Shown: piece after piece, positions 48,852 through 58,143 of the stretch
Layout of the letters: every line of letters starts with the position of its first letter
How positions within the stretch are numbered: the stretch's first letter is position 1
Source of the DNA: Nocardiopsis sp. ATB16-24
GTDB lineage: Bacteria; Actinomycetota; Actinomycetes; Streptosporangiales; Streptosporangiaceae
Assembly (NCBI RefSeq): GCF_030271535.1
Contig: NZ_JASCXJ010000011.1
Coordinates: 112,627 to 176,626 of the forward strand
Reading direction: 5' to 3'
DNA length: 64,000 nucleotides
The notes under the pieces: model-generated
Databases searched by the model: none
The model's input: the letters and a program-made list of their open reading frames with translations, nothing else
Told to the model about the DNA's origin: nothing
Translations under genes and position numbers: made by a program

Positions 48852-50149
48852 GAGCGCTCCCGTCGGAATCGGCGGATGTTGAAGTACATGATCGGCAGGA
48901 CCAGCACCAGGAGGAGGACCACGAGGGCGCTGCCCAGCCCCTGGTTCCCGCCGGCGCCGAAGGACACCTGCCACATCCGCAGGGCGACCACGCTGGCGTC
49001 GGCCTGGACCGATCCCGGAGCGATCACGAACACCAGGTCGAAGATCTTCAGGACGTTGATCATCAGGGTCACGAACACCACCAGCAGCAACGGCCCTAGG
49101 AGGGGGATGGTGATCTTGCGGAACACCTGCCACTCGGTGGCGCCGTCCACCCGGGCCGCCTCCAGGGCGTCCCGGGGGATGGCGGCCAGGCCCGCGGCGA
49201 TGAAGGTGATGGCGAAGCCCGTCATGATCCACACCCACGAGGAGATGATCACGGGGGTGACCAGGGTGGGTCCCAGCCAGGTCAGGCCGCGGAAGGGTTC
49301 GGTGAAGTTGTCCGCGGTCAGGTGGATCTCGTACTCGCCCGCGCCCAGGCCCGTCAGGGTGAAGCGCCCGTCGTCGCCGGAGGTGGTGGTGGCGGCGACC
49401 TGACCGTCCCTGAGCGCCTCGATCGTCATGCGGGGCATGCCGTTCTCACCGTCGTCGACGGTGCCGGCCTCCCCGCCCAGGGCGATGTCCAGCCACACCA
49501 CGCCCTCGATGGTCCCCTCCGCCGCGTCGGGTACCGCGGCGGGGGCGGCCTGTTCGGGCATCTCGCCGGGGCGGATGCCGACCAGGGGAAGGGCCGCGGT
49601 CTCCCCCACCGTGTAGGCCCGGGTGGTGGTGAAGCCGCCCAGGGCGGTGTCCTCGGCCAGTTCGTCGCCCCGCGGTCGTGCGCCGGGGTACTCCGAGGGG
49701 GAGGCGAAGACGTCGTGCACGGTCACCACGGCGGCGTTGACCACGCCCCGGTCGGGGTTCTCGTCGTAGACCAGTCGGAAGATGATGCCGGAGGCGAACA
49801 GGGAGATCGCCATGGGCATGAACAGCAGTACGCGGAAGGCGGTGGCCCAGCGGACCCGTTCGGTGAGTACCGCGAAGACCAGCCCCAGTCCGGTGACCAG
49901 CGCGGGGGCCACCAGCACCCAGATGCCCGTGTTGCGGATCGCGACGAGGGTGCGATCGTCGGTGAACATCCGGGTGTAGTTGCCAAGGCCCACGAACTGG
50001 GAGCCCGAGGCGTCGAAGAGGCTGCGCACCACGGAGTACAGGGCCGGGTAGGCCAGGAACACTCCGAGGAAGAGCAGGGCGGGGAGCAGGAACAGGGTGG
50101 CGGGTCCGAACAGGCGCCGCCAGGCGGGGGTTTCGCGGGGTGCGGTCAT
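48848..50149 (-). CDS. Carbohydrate-type ABC permease (MalF-like) with inserted beta-sandwich domain
   Basis: A 433-residue permease, about 130 residues longer than the usual CUT1 member. Seen: TLFLLPALLFLGVFLAYPALY, MPMAISLFASGIIFRLVYDE, then after DRGVVNAAVVTVHDVF an extracytoplasmic insert (about 160-280) that includes GTIEGVVWLDIA, MTIEALRDGQVAATTTSG and DDGRFTLTGLGAGEYEIHLT, a carboxypeptidase-regulatory-like/SdrD-B-like sandwich. The EAA loop LEAARVDGATEWQVFRKITIP follows. ATG 50149 was chosen for the GAGG upstream. Insert function (for example ligand or receptor contact) is unknown. Confidence 0.88.
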   Translation of the reverse strand: MTAPRETPAWRRLFGPATLFLLPALLFLGVFLAYPALYSVVRSLFDASGSQFVGLGNYTRMFTDDRTLVAIRNTGIWVLVAPALVTGLGLVFAVLTERVRWATAFRVLLFMPMAISLFASGIIFRLVYDENPDRGVVNAAVVTVHDVFASPSEYPGARPRGDELAEDTALGGFTTTRAYTVGETAALPLVGIRPGEMPEQAAPAAVPDAAEGTIEGVVWLDIALGGEAGTVDDGENGMPRMTIEALRDGQVAATTTSGDDGRFTLTGLGAGEYEIHLTADNFTEPFRGLTWLGPTLVTPVIISSWVWIMTGFAITFIAAGLAAIPRDALEAARVDGATEWQVFRKITIPLLGPLLLVVFVTLMINVLKIFDLVFVIAPGSVQADASVVALRMWQVSFGAGGNQGLGSALVVLLLVLVLPIMYFNIRRFRRERS

Positions 50150-50162
50150 CGGTGGCCTCGGC

Positions 50163-51497
50163 CTACTCGCCGTGGGCACGGGCCGCCTCGTCCTCAAGGC
50201 GCTCCATCGTGCCCTCGACGTCGGAGGGGTCGGCCAGGAAGTCCTGGAGGGTCTGCCACATGCCGTCGCCGACGGTGGCGCCGAAGGCGGCGGGCTGGAG
50301 GTCGGACAGGTCGAAGCGCACGCTGTCGCCGGCCAGGACGATCTGCTCGGCGACCTGGCCCAGGACGGGGTCGGCGTAGTCGTCGGCGGTCAGGTTCCGG
50401 TTGGGCGAGACGAACCCGCCGATGGCGGCCCACTCCCGGGCGGCCTCCTCGGTGGCCAGGAAGCGCAGCAGCTCCATGGTGGCCTCACCGTCGGTCATGG
50501 CCACGGCCGCGTCTCCGGCCACGACGACGGCCTCGCCCTCACCGCCCACGTGGGGGAAGGGGAAGACCTGGGCCGTGTCGCCCACGGCGGCGTTGGTGCT
50601 GGCGGTGACGACCCCGCCGATGAAGTCGGCGCCCACCACCATGGCGGCGTCGGGGTCGTCGCTGTAGACGTTGACCACCGAGGTGGGGAAGTCGGTCTGG
50701 AGGCTGCCGTTCCCGCCGCCCAGCATGAGCTGTTCCTGTCCCCACACCTCGGCGAGGGTCTCCAGGGCGACCTCGACGCTCGGGTCGGTCCAGGGGATCT
50801 CGTGCGCGGCGAGCTGGTCGTACATCTCCGGTCCGGCGGTCTGGAGGTACACGTTCTCGAACCAGTCGGTGAGGACCCAACCGTCGGCCCCGGCGATCGA
50901 CAGCGGGGGGATGCCGACGTCGGCCAGGTCCTCCGACAGTCCGACGAACTCCTCCCACGTCTGCGGCGGCGCGGCGCCGGTCTCGGCGAAGAGGTCGTCG
51001 TTGTACCAGACCAGGGACTTGTTGGCGACCTTGAGGTAGACGCCGTAGGCGGTGCCGTCGACGGAGCCGATCTCGGTCCAGGCCCCGGCCATGTTGTCGT
51101 CGAGCACCTGGGAGACCTCGTCGGAGAGCGGGACGAGGGCGCCCTCCTCGGCGAAGTGCTCGATGAGTCCGGCCTGCGGGATGAGCGCGACGTCGGGTTC
51201 GTCACCGCCCTGGATGCGGGTCTGTAGCACGGTCTGGAGGTCGTCTCCGGCTCCGCTGTAGGAGACGCTGGCCCCGGTCTGCTCCTCGAAGAGCGCCAGG
51301 ACCTGTTCGAAGGCCTTCTGTTCGTCGCCCGCCCAGGGGCCGACGATCTCCAGGGCCTGGCCGTCCAGGTCGGCGCCGTCGGCGGACGCCGAGCCGCCGT
51401 CACCGCAGGCGGTGGCGACCAGGGTCAGGCAGAGCGCGGCGGCGCCCACGCCGAGCGGACGGAGGAGGCGGGAGTGGGTGGGGGTGGGTGCTGACAT
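50163..51497 (-). CDS. Sugar-type ABC substrate-binding lipoprotein
   Basis: A 444-residue extracellular solute-binding protein of family 1. Seen: signal peptide ending LTLVATAC (lipobox), EIVGPWAGDEQKAFEQVLALFEEQTG, YSGAGDDLQTVLQTRIQGGD with PDVALIPQAG, YGVYLKVANKSLVWYNDDLF, and MWQTLQDFLADP near the end. It binds a carbohydrate or related solute. The frame is open further upstream, but ATG 51497 with GAGGAG 9 nt before is the start that gives the signal peptide. Confidence 0.92.
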   Translation of the reverse strand: MSAPTPTHSRLLRPLGVGAAALCLTLVATACGDGGSASADGADLDGQALEIVGPWAGDEQKAFEQVLALFEEQTGASVSYSGAGDDLQTVLQTRIQGGDEPDVALIPQAGLIEHFAEEGALVPLSDEVSQVLDDNMAGAWTEIGSVDGTAYGVYLKVANKSLVWYNDDLFAETGAAPPQTWEEFVGLSEDLADVGIPPLSIAGADGWVLTDWFENVYLQTAGPEMYDQLAAHEIPWTDPSVEVALETLAEVWGQEQLMLGGGNGSLQTDFPTSVVNVYSDDPDAAMVVGADFIGGVVTASTNAAVGDTAQVFPFPHVGGEGEAVVVAGDAAVAMTDGEATMELLRFLATEEAAREWAAIGGFVSPNRNLTADDYADPVLGQVAEQIVLAGDSVRFDLSDLQPAAFGATVGDGMWQTLQDFLADPSDVEGTMERLEDEAARAHGE

Positions 51498-51510
51498 GGG
51501 GGAACACTCC

Positions 51511-52707
51511 TCAGGAGTCGTGGATTGCCGTGCCCGTGGCGGGGTCGAAGAACTGGAGCCTTGCGGTGTCCACCGCCACGGAGATGGTCTGGCCCTCGAA
51601 CACGTGGGTGCGGGGGCTGAAGCGGCCGACGAGGACGACACCGTCGTCGGTGGCCGGGAGGGTCTCGTCCGCTCCCGTGTCACGGGCGAGTTCACGGGTG
51701 TCCTCGGTGACGACGGGGGCGGCGTCCAGGGGAAAGTGCACGAGGACGTCGGAGCCCATGGCCTCGACCAGGTCCGCCACGGAGGTGAGGGTGGCCCCCT
51801 CGGTGGAGCCGACGATCTCGGCGTCCTCCATGTCCTCGGGGCGGATGCCCAGGACGACCTTCGCCCCGGCGTAGCCGCGCAGGGCGGGCCGTCGGTGCAG
51901 GAGACCGTCGGGCAGGTCGAGGTACTGCTCGCCCACCCGGACGCGGAACCGTCCGTCGTCCTCGACGAGTTCGACGCAGATCAGGTTCATGCCGGGTGAG
52001 CCGACGAAACCGGCGACGAACAGGTTGCACGGGTGGTCGTACAGTTCCTGGGGCGGTCCGACCTGTTGGAGGACGCCCCTTTTCATCACGGCCACCCGGT
52101 CGCCCAGGGTCATCGCCTCGGTCTGGTCGTGGGTGACGTAGACCGTGGTGACGCCGAGGTCGCGTTGGATCCGGGCGATCTGGGCGCGCATCTGCACGCG
52201 GAGTTTGGCGTCCAGGTTGGACAGGGGTTCGTCCATCAGGAACGCCCGGGGCTCGCGGACGATGGCCCGGCCCATCGCCACCCGTTGGCGTTGGCCGCCG
52301 GAGAGGTTGCCGGGTTTGCGGGTGAGGTGCTCCTGGAGTTCCAGGACGTGCGCGACCTCGCGGACACGTCTGTCGATCTGGTCCTTGGGGAGTTTGCGCA
52401 GACGTAGTCCGAACGCGATGTTCTCGAAGACGTTGAGGTGCGGGTACAGGGCGTAGGACTGGAAGACCATCGCCACGTCCCGGTCGCGGGCGGGCACACC
52501 GTTGACCACCTGGTCACCGATGCGCACGGTGCCCTCACTGATTTCCTCCAGTCCCGCGATCATGCGCAGCGCCGTGGTCTTGCCGCAGCCCGAGGGGCCG
52601 ACCAGTACCAGGAACTCGCCGTCCTGGATGTCGAGTGAGAGGTCGTCGACCGCGCGAGTGCCGTCCGGGTACACCTTGCCCAGGCGGTCGATCACGATTT
52701 CTGCCAC
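51511..52707 (-). CDS. Sugar-type ABC ATP-binding protein (MsmK/UgpC family)
   Basis: A 398-residue ATPase. Seen: Walker A GPSGCGKTT, Q-loop VFQSYALYPHLNVFENIAFG, signature LSGGQRQRVAMGRAIV, Walker B FLMDEPLSNLDAKLR, switch YVTHDQTEAMTLGDRVAVM, and a C-terminal OB-like regulatory domain with VVLGIRPEDMEDAE. GTG 52707 has GGAGGTG upstream. It is the first gene of the importer operon; a CUT1 operon with its own ATPase is somewhat uncommon in actinomycetes, where a shared MsiK often serves. Confidence 0.93.
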   Translation of the reverse strand: MAEIVIDRLGKVYPDGTRAVDDLSLDIQDGEFLVLVGPSGCGKTTALRMIAGLEEISEGTVRIGDQVVNGVPARDRDVAMVFQSYALYPHLNVFENIAFGLRLRKLPKDQIDRRVREVAHVLELQEHLTRKPGNLSGGQRQRVAMGRAIVREPRAFLMDEPLSNLDAKLRVQMRAQIARIQRDLGVTTVYVTHDQTEAMTLGDRVAVMKRGVLQQVGPPQELYDHPCNLFVAGFVGSPGMNLICVELVEDDGRFRVRVGEQYLDLPDGLLHRRPALRGYAGAKVVLGIRPEDMEDAEIVGSTEGATLTSVADLVEAMGSDVLVHFPLDAAPVVTEDTRELARDTGADETLPATDDGVVLVGRFSPRTHVFEGQTISVAVDTARLQFFDPATGTAIHDS

Positions 52708-52825
52708 GACACCTCCGTGGAGCGGGCACGGGGGTGCCCGACAACAGGCCGTGCCGGTGCGCGACCCGCGTGATGTGACGCGCGCCACCACCGGCGATGT
52801 GTGACGACAGTAGTTCCGCCCTCCC

Positions 52826-52838
52826 TAAGGAAGCCTTA
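52826..52838. promoter_or_regulatory. Palindrome between ABC operon and two-component system
   Basis: TAAGG-AAG-CCTTA, followed by AACGA/TCGTT dyad symmetry at about 52838-52853. It lies in the divergent control region and may bind the response regulator. Confidence 0.35.
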
Positions 52839-52960
52839 ACGAAGCGTCTCGTTCGACTTAAGCTCCCCGGGTTCGACCGTGCCGGTCACCCGAACGTCAC
52901 GCCTGCGTACCGTGGGTTCCCGGGCTCGTAGGCGCGGTCGGTGTTGGCTAACGTGTGCGC

Positions 52961-53656
52961 ATGGCAAGGGTCTTGCTGGTCGAGGACGATCAGATGGTGC
53001 GCGACGCCCTGGTGCGGGCGCTGAGCGGTCTGGGGCACGCGGTGCTGCCCGTGGGGACGGCGTTGGACGCTCTGCGCGAGGCCGCCGAGCACGAACCCGA
53101 CCTGGTCATCCTGGACCTGGGGTTGCCCGATCTGGACGGGGCGGCGGCCCTGCGGATGCTGCGCGGTCACAGCGACGTCCCGGTGATCGTGGCCACGGCG
53201 CGCGGCGACGAGCGGTCGATCGTGCGTCTGCTCAACGACGGTGCCGACGACTATGTGGTCAAACCCTTCTCCAGTACCCAGCTGGCCGCGCGGATGAACG
53301 CGCTGCTGCGCCGCTCGGGCAGGGCCTCCTCCACCACCGGCTCCCCCGGCGACCTGACGGTCGGCGAGCTGTCGATCAGCCTGACGCGCCGTCAGGCGGT
53401 GCTGGCGGGCAGGCCCCTGGAACTCTCCCGCCGCGAGTTCGACCTGTTGGCGTACCTGGCGGAACACGCGGGGCGGGTGGTGAGCCGCCGGGAGTTGGTG
53501 GAGGCGGTCTGGCACCAGCGGCCGTTCGTGGGCCACGACCAGACCATCGACGTGCACATGTCGTGGCTGCGACGCAAGCTCGGGGAGAGCGCGAGCCGTC
53601 CCAGGTACCTGCACACGGTGCGGGGCGTGGGGTTGAAGTTGGTGGAACCGAGTTGA
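52961..53656 (+). CDS. OmpR-type response regulator
   Basis: A 231-residue response regulator. Receiver: VLLVEDDQMVRDALV with acidic pocket, phosphoacceptor Asp52 in VILDLGLPDLDG, VATARGDE, and VVKPFSS (conserved Lys). C-terminal winged helix: SLTRRQAVLAGRPLELSRRE, FDLLAYLAEHAGRVVSRREL, TIDVHMSWLRRKLGE, LHTVRGVGLKL. TAACGT at 52949-52954 sits about 7 nt before ATG 52961, so the message may be leaderless; GTG 52955 is an alternative. It is coupled to the kinase gene (TTGA overlap). Confidence 0.92.
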   Translation: MARVLLVEDDQMVRDALVRALSGLGHAVLPVGTALDALREAAEHEPDLVILDLGLPDLDGAAALRMLRGHSDVPVIVATARGDERSIVRLLNDGADDYVVKPFSSTQLAARMNALLRRSGRASSTTGSPGDLTVGELSISLTRRQAVLAGRPLELSRREFDLLAYLAEHAGRVVSRRELVEAVWHQRPFVGHDQTIDVHMSWLRRKLGESASRPRYLHTVRGVGLKLVEPS

Positions 53657-54996
53657 GACGGCTGCTGACACGCGCGGTCACCCTGGCCACGGTCCTGGTC
53701 GCGGTGGTGATGATCGCCGTGACGGGCCTGTGGGCCTGGCGGAAGGCGCACGAGAGGGCCGAGGTCGACATCCGTTCCCAGGCGGAGGCGGTGGCGGCGG
53801 TGGCCGGGGCGGGGACCGGCCCCGAGGTGCTGCGCAGGGTGGTGGCCTCGACCCCCGCCGGGGCACGCGGTCACCTGGCGGTGCACCTGCCCGACGGCAC
53901 GACCGTGGGGGCCGGCCGTGCGCGCAGGGCCGATGTGGCCTCTTTGGCCGCGGAGGCCGAAGGGCCCTTCGAGCACACGGTCCCGGTGGAGGAGGGGACC
54001 GTGTACCTGGTGACGGTGCCCGCCTCCGAGGGCGGTGTGTCGGTGGTGGAGGTGTACCAGCCCCGGTGGGAGGCGACCGCCGGGCTGGGCCGGGCCCTGC
54101 TCGGGCTGGTCCTGGTGGCGTTGGTGGTGGTGTCGGGGTCGGTGCTGATCACCGATCGTCTGAGCCGGCCCGCGCGGCGTGCGCTGCGCGCGCTGGCGGA
54201 CACGGCCGTGGCGATCGGGGAGGGCCGGTTGAACGCCCGGATAAGGGTGCACGGACCACCGGACCTGGTGCTGTTGGGGGAGTCGATCAACGCCATCGGC
54301 GAGCGTGTGCAGGAGCTGCTGGCCAAGGAGCGGGAGATGGCGGCCGACGTCTCGCACCGGTTGCGCACCCCGTTGACGGCGCTGCGTCTGGACACCGAGC
54401 TCGTGCCCGGGGCGGAGGGCGAGCGGATACGGGGGGCGATCGCGGCGTTGGAGCGCGACGTGGACGACATCATCCGCGACGTGCGTCCGCACGAGCCGGT
54501 TCCGGAGGCCGAGCGCGCCTGCGACCTGTCCGGGGCGGTGGCCGATCGGATGGGTTTTTGGTCGATGCTCGCCTCCGACCAGGGCCGTCAGGTCACCTTG
54601 GACCTTCCCGACTCCCCCGCCCGGGTGGCGTTGACCCAGGAGGAGTGCGTCGCGGTACTGGACGCGTTGGTGGGCAACGTCTTCCGGTACACCCCCTCCG
54701 GTGGTCCGTTCGCGGTCGTGGTGGTCCGGTACGCGGGGTGGGTGACCCTGATCGTGGAGGACGCCGGACCGGGTTTCGCCGATCCCGCCGCCGCCCTGCG
54801 GCGTGGCAGCAGCGGGGGCGGATCGACGGGGCTGGGGTTGGACATCGTGCGGCACGCGGTGGAGGCGACCGGGGGGACCGTGTACCTGGAGCGCGGCAGG
54901 CTCGGTGGAGCACGGGTGCGGGCGCGCTTCGCCCAGTTGGACGTGGCGCACCAGGAGGAGCAGCCACGGGCCTGGAGGCTGCGCCGCTCCGGTTGA
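53653..54996 (+). CDS. Sensor histidine kinase
   Basis: A 447-residue membrane sensor. Seen: N-terminal membrane segment (residues 9-28), a 115-residue extracytoplasmic sensor part, second membrane segment GLVLVALVVVSGSVLI (150-166), HAMP-like linker, H-box EMAADVSHRLRTPLTALRL with His235, N-box VLDALVGNVFRYTP, G1 VEDAGPGFAD, and GLGLDIVRHAVEATGG. TTG start overlaps the regulator stop. Stimulus unknown; the divergent ABC importer operon is a likely target by position. Confidence 0.9.
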   Translation: MRRLLTRAVTLATVLVAVVMIAVTGLWAWRKAHERAEVDIRSQAEAVAAVAGAGTGPEVLRRVVASTPAGARGHLAVHLPDGTTVGAGRARRADVASLAAEAEGPFEHTVPVEEGTVYLVTVPASEGGVSVVEVYQPRWEATAGLGRALLGLVLVALVVVSGSVLITDRLSRPARRALRALADTAVAIGEGRLNARIRVHGPPDLVLLGESINAIGERVQELLAKEREMAADVSHRLRTPLTALRLDTELVPGAEGERIRGAIAALERDVDDIIRDVRPHEPVPEAERACDLSGAVADRMGFWSMLASDQGRQVTLDLPDSPARVALTQEECVAVLDALVGNVFRYTPSGGPFAVVVVRYAGWVTLIVEDAGPGFADPAAALRRGSSGGGSTGLGLDIVRHAVEATGGTVYLERGRLGGARVRARFAQLDVAHQEEQPRAWRLRRSG

Positions 54997-55052
54997 GGCC
55001 CCTGTTCGAGGTCTCTGCGGTGGTCCGGCTCCCGACGGGGGCGCCCGCGTGG

Positions 55053-56021
55053 TCAGGGGTTCTGGTCGGCTCCCCGGGTGCCGGTCTCGGTGCCCTCGGG
55101 CACGCGGCGGGCCCAGTAGGTGGCCACGAGCGCGCCGGACATGTTGTGCCAGACCGAGAACAGGGCGCCGGGGAGGGCGGCGAGTGGCGCGAAGTGGGCC
55201 GTGGCCAGGGCGGCGGCCAGGCCGGAGTTCTGCATGCCCACCTCGACGCTGATCGCGCGGCGGGCGGTCTCGGGCAGCCTGACGGCCATGCCGACCAGGT
55301 AGCCCAGTCCCAGACCCAGGCAGTTGTGCAGCACCACGGCCAGGGCGACCAGGAGTCCGGTGGAGAGCACGGCGTCGGCGTTGGCGCCCACCACGGCGGC
55401 GACCACCACGACGATGCCGGTGACCGACACCAGCGGCATCGCGGGCAGGATCCGCTCCACGAACCGGTCGGCCGCCATGCGCAGCAGCAGTCCGGCGACC
55501 ACGGGCAGCAGGACGACCTGCGAGATCGAGACGAACAGGTCCCCTGCGGGGACGGGCAGGGTCGATCCGGCCAGTCCCAGGACCAGCAGCGGGGTCACCA
55601 GGGGCGCGAGCAGGGTGGACAGCGAGGTCATCGCCACCGACAGGGCCACGTCGCCTCGGGCGAGGTAGACGATGACGTTGGAGGCGGTGCCGCCGGGGGC
55701 CGAGCCGACCAGGACCATGCCCACGACCAGCAGCGGCGGCAGGCTCAGGGTGTGGGCGATGGCCCACGCCAGGAGCGGCATGACGGTGTACTGGGCCAGG
55801 ATTCCGAAGATGACGGCCTTGGGGTGCTTGACGAGTACGGCGAAGTCCACCGGGCGCATCGTCAGTCCCATGCCGAACATGATGACGCCCAGGAGCAGGG
55901 AGATGTGCGGGGCGACGAGGGAGGCCTGCTCGGGGACGAGCAGACCCGCGATCCCGCCGAGCAGGACCAGCGGGGCGAACCACCGGCCGACGAGGTCGGC
56001 GATGTTCGTGATGACGTTCAT
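55053..56021 (-). CDS. Bile acid:sodium symporter family (BASS) transporter
   Basis: A 322-residue integral membrane protein with about nine or ten hydrophobic segments. Seen: LLGVIMFGMGLTMRPVDFAV, VGSAPGGTASNVIVYLARGD (the Na+-binding GGTASN-type crossover), and SVEVGMQNSGLAAALATAHF (the second crossover motif). It would import an organic acid with sodium. ATG 56021 has GGAAGAAG upstream. It converges on the histidine kinase gene. Confidence 0.92.
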   Translation of the reverse strand: MNVITNIADLVGRWFAPLVLLGGIAGLLVPEQASLVAPHISLLLGVIMFGMGLTMRPVDFAVLVKHPKAVIFGILAQYTVMPLLAWAIAHTLSLPPLLVVGMVLVGSAPGGTASNVIVYLARGDVALSVAMTSLSTLLAPLVTPLLVLGLAGSTLPVPAGDLFVSISQVVLLPVVAGLLLRMAADRFVERILPAMPLVSVTGIVVVVAAVVGANADAVLSTGLLVALAVVLHNCLGLGLGYLVGMAVRLPETARRAISVEVGMQNSGLAAALATAHFAPLAALPGALFSVWHNMSGALVATYWARRVPEGTETGTRGADQNP

Positions 56022-56246
56022 GGTCGCTTCTTCCCGTGTGCGTCCCCGGGCGGTCGCCGGTGCGAGGGGTGGGCATCGCGCGGTCATGGTAGTCCCACGG
56101 AGTCGTCGGGTGTCCGGTCGGGGCGGCCCGTGTGTCCGGGGACGGGCGCGGTGTCGGCCCCGGAAGGGTGCGGGGCGTGGTGAGGGCCACAGGGGCGGGG
56201 CTCGGCGTGCGGTGACGATCCGCGTGCGCGGGGAAGGTGCCTTCTC

Positions 56247-56879
56247 ATGACGGACATCTCCCCAGACGACGAGACGAAGGCGAACAACGGCCCTCGGGAG
56301 TGGCGGTTCGTGTGGCGCCACCGGTACGCGATGGTGCTGGCCCTGGTCGTGGCACTGATGGTCGGCACGTGGGTGGCGCAGAGCGCGGCGCGCCCCCTGC
56401 TGTGGGTGGCGGGGGCCCTGGTGGTGGCGGCCCTGGTGTGGTGGTGCCGTGGGCGGATGGTCCTGGCCCGTGAGCGCAGGGCATTGGGCAGGGTGGACCT
56501 TTCCGAGGTCGACCGGATGTCGGGCCGAGAGTTCGAGGAGCACGTCGCCGCGTTGATGCGGGTGCACGGCTACACGGCGGTGACCGTGGTGGGCGGCGCC
56601 GACGACGGAGGGGTGGACGTTCTGGGGCGCGCCCCGGACGGGCGGGCGGTCGTGGTGCAGTGCAAGCGGTGGAACGACCCGGTGCCGCCCAACGACGTGC
56701 GCGCCTTCATCGGCGTGTTGAACAGCGGATACGAGGGCTACCAGGGGATCTTCGTGGCCTCGTCCGGGTTCACCGCGACGGCCGCGGAGGAGGGAAAGGG
56801 CCACATGACCTTGGTGGACCGGGACGGACTGGCCCGGTGGATGGCCGGTGTGGAGGTGCCCGAGCCGCCGCGAGGGTGA
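56247..56879 (+). CDS. Membrane-anchored Mrr-like restriction endonuclease
   Basis: A 210-residue protein. Two membrane segments (about 26-44 and 50-67) are followed by an Mrr-type nuclease: MSGREFEEHVAALMRVHGY (Glu), ADDGGVDVLGRAPDGRAVVV with Asp124, QCKRW (Gln138, Lys140), and GYQGIFVASSGFTATA. The D-x(n)-QxK nuclease core is intact. Members with membrane anchors are widespread in actinomycetes and may be repair or defence nucleases; the target is unknown. Confidence 0.88.
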   Translation: MTDISPDDETKANNGPREWRFVWRHRYAMVLALVVALMVGTWVAQSAARPLLWVAGALVVAALVWWCRGRMVLARERRALGRVDLSEVDRMSGREFEEHVAALMRVHGYTAVTVVGGADDGGVDVLGRAPDGRAVVVQCKRWNDPVPPNDVRAFIGVLNSGYEGYQGIFVASSGFTATAAEEGKGHMTLVDRDGLARWMAGVEVPEPPRG

Positions 56880-57387
56880 GGGCGTGGACCCGGCGTCCCC
56901 GCCGAACGGGTCTCAGCGCGCCTTCCCCGCGAAGACCGCGCCCGTGTGGCGCTTGCGCCCGGAGGGGTCTGCCAAGGAGAGCGAGGAGAGGCGCCGTCGT
57001 CCCGGGCCGGGAGAGGGGCGGGGGTCCGACCGGGAGCGGGGCGGGGGTCCGGCCGGGAGCGGGGGCGAGTGGGAGGGATCGGGGCCCGAGGAGGGCACGG
57101 GGGGCGAAGGGAAGGGCATGTTCGGCTCGGGGGGCACCGTGTTCTCCGTGGTGATAGGGGATTTTCTTCGGACGAGGCCGGAGAGGAATTCCTATCACGC
57201 CTGCGGGCGCGGTACCTCCGGAAATACCGGAAAGAAGCTCTTTTTCCTTGGCACGTTCCCCATCCCCGTTGTCACCCGACGGAAGTGACTCCGGTGTCAC
57301 CATCGACCGCCGACAGTGACCATAAGGGCGAGATCATCGCAATTCAGCACCCTGAAGCCAACGGACCGCACGGCTCGGAGTGCACGG
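56880..57387. other. Gene-free stretch
   Basis: About 510 bp, purine-rich and GGGG-rich in its first half (poor coding signal on both strands), AT-richer at the right end where the promoter of the three-gene operon should lie. Confidence 0.45.
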
Positions 57388-57414
57388 AAAGGAAGAGCAC
57401 GATAGCCTTCCTTT
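57388..57414. promoter_or_regulatory. Inverted repeat before the three-gene membrane-protein operon
   Basis: AAAGGAAG (57388-57395) and CTTCCTTT (57407-57414), 11-nt spacer, 27 bp before ATG 57442. Operator or leader hairpin. Confidence 0.45.
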
Positions 57415-57441
57415 GCTGAGAAAAGCCTCGGAAAGGCATCA

Positions 57442-58143
57442 ATGCGACATTCCCCCATGTTCGCCCGCTCCCTGTTCCTGGCCGGTCTCCTGACGGCGCT
57501 GCTGTCCCTTCCCTCCCCGACGTACGCGATGACCGATCCGCTCGGCGCGTTCTACGCCCGCATGCTGGAGGAACACGACGGGGTCTTCGTGGAGGAGGAA
57601 CTCGCGGGGCTCCTCGACCGGGAGGAGACCGCCGACATACTGCGCTCCCTGCTCGACGACCATCACGTTGACGTCCACCTGGTGGTCATCGCGGGTCGGG
57701 GCGAGTACTTCGCCGCACATGAGTTGGCCGAGGCCGTCCACTGGCACACCAGTCATCCGATCATGGTGCTGTCCATGGACAGCCTCCACATCGGCACTGC
57801 GGACATCGCCAGGGCGGGGATCCCGCAGAGCGCGGCGGAGTACGCGGGCCTCACCGGCGGCTGGTACGAGCACCCCGAGGACAAGCTCGAACGTGTGCTG
57901 CGGATGGCCGGACACCCGGATCTGGAGGAACTGGCGGAGCAGGCCGCGAACGAGGTCGAGGCCCGTGCCGACGTCTCGTCCGAGAAGGCCGGCAACGGCC
58001 GCGCCACCCTGTACTGGCGCGAGTACGCGTGGGTCTCGTGGGCCGGCGGTGTCCTCGGTGCGGCCATCGCTTACGCGGCGGTCGTCTCGGCCCTGCGCTG
58101 GTACCGGTTCCGCCTCCGTCCCGGCGTGGGGGAGAAGCGATGA
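57442..58143 (+). CDS. Exported single-pass membrane protein (tandem paralog 1)
   Basis: A 233-residue protein. Seen: signal peptide (FLAGLLTALLSLPSPTYA), an extracytoplasmic domain with DGVFVEEELAGLLDREETAD, a strand HVDVHLVVIAG, and a C-terminal membrane segment WAGGVLGAAIAYAAVVSALR followed by a short basic tail. The domain layout (P/D-x-V/Y strand, helix, VxLVV strand) recurs in the next two genes and loosely resembles TPM-type domains. GGAAAGG precedes ATG 57442. Function unknown. Confidence 0.65.
   Translation: MRHSPMFARSLFLAGLLTALLSLPSPTYAMTDPLGAFYARMLEEHDGVFVEEELAGLLDREETADILRSLLDDHHVDVHLVVIAGRGEYFAAHELAEAVHWHTSHPIMVLSMDSLHIGTADIARAGIPQSAAEYAGLTGGWYEHPEDKLERVLRMAGHPDLEELAEQAANEVEARADVSSEKAGNGRATLYWREYAWVSWAGGVLGAAIAYAAVVSALRWYRFRLRPGVGEKR

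Noticed and set aside
53730..56183. 817-residue plus-strand open frame
   Set aside because: Shadow of the histidine kinase and antisense to the BASS gene; low-complexity Gly/Arg composition.
53392..56190. 932-residue minus-strand open frame
   Set aside because: It lies antisense to the response regulator, kinase and part of the BASS gene, is rich in Arg/Pro/His/Gly, and has no domain. A GC-rich shadow frame.
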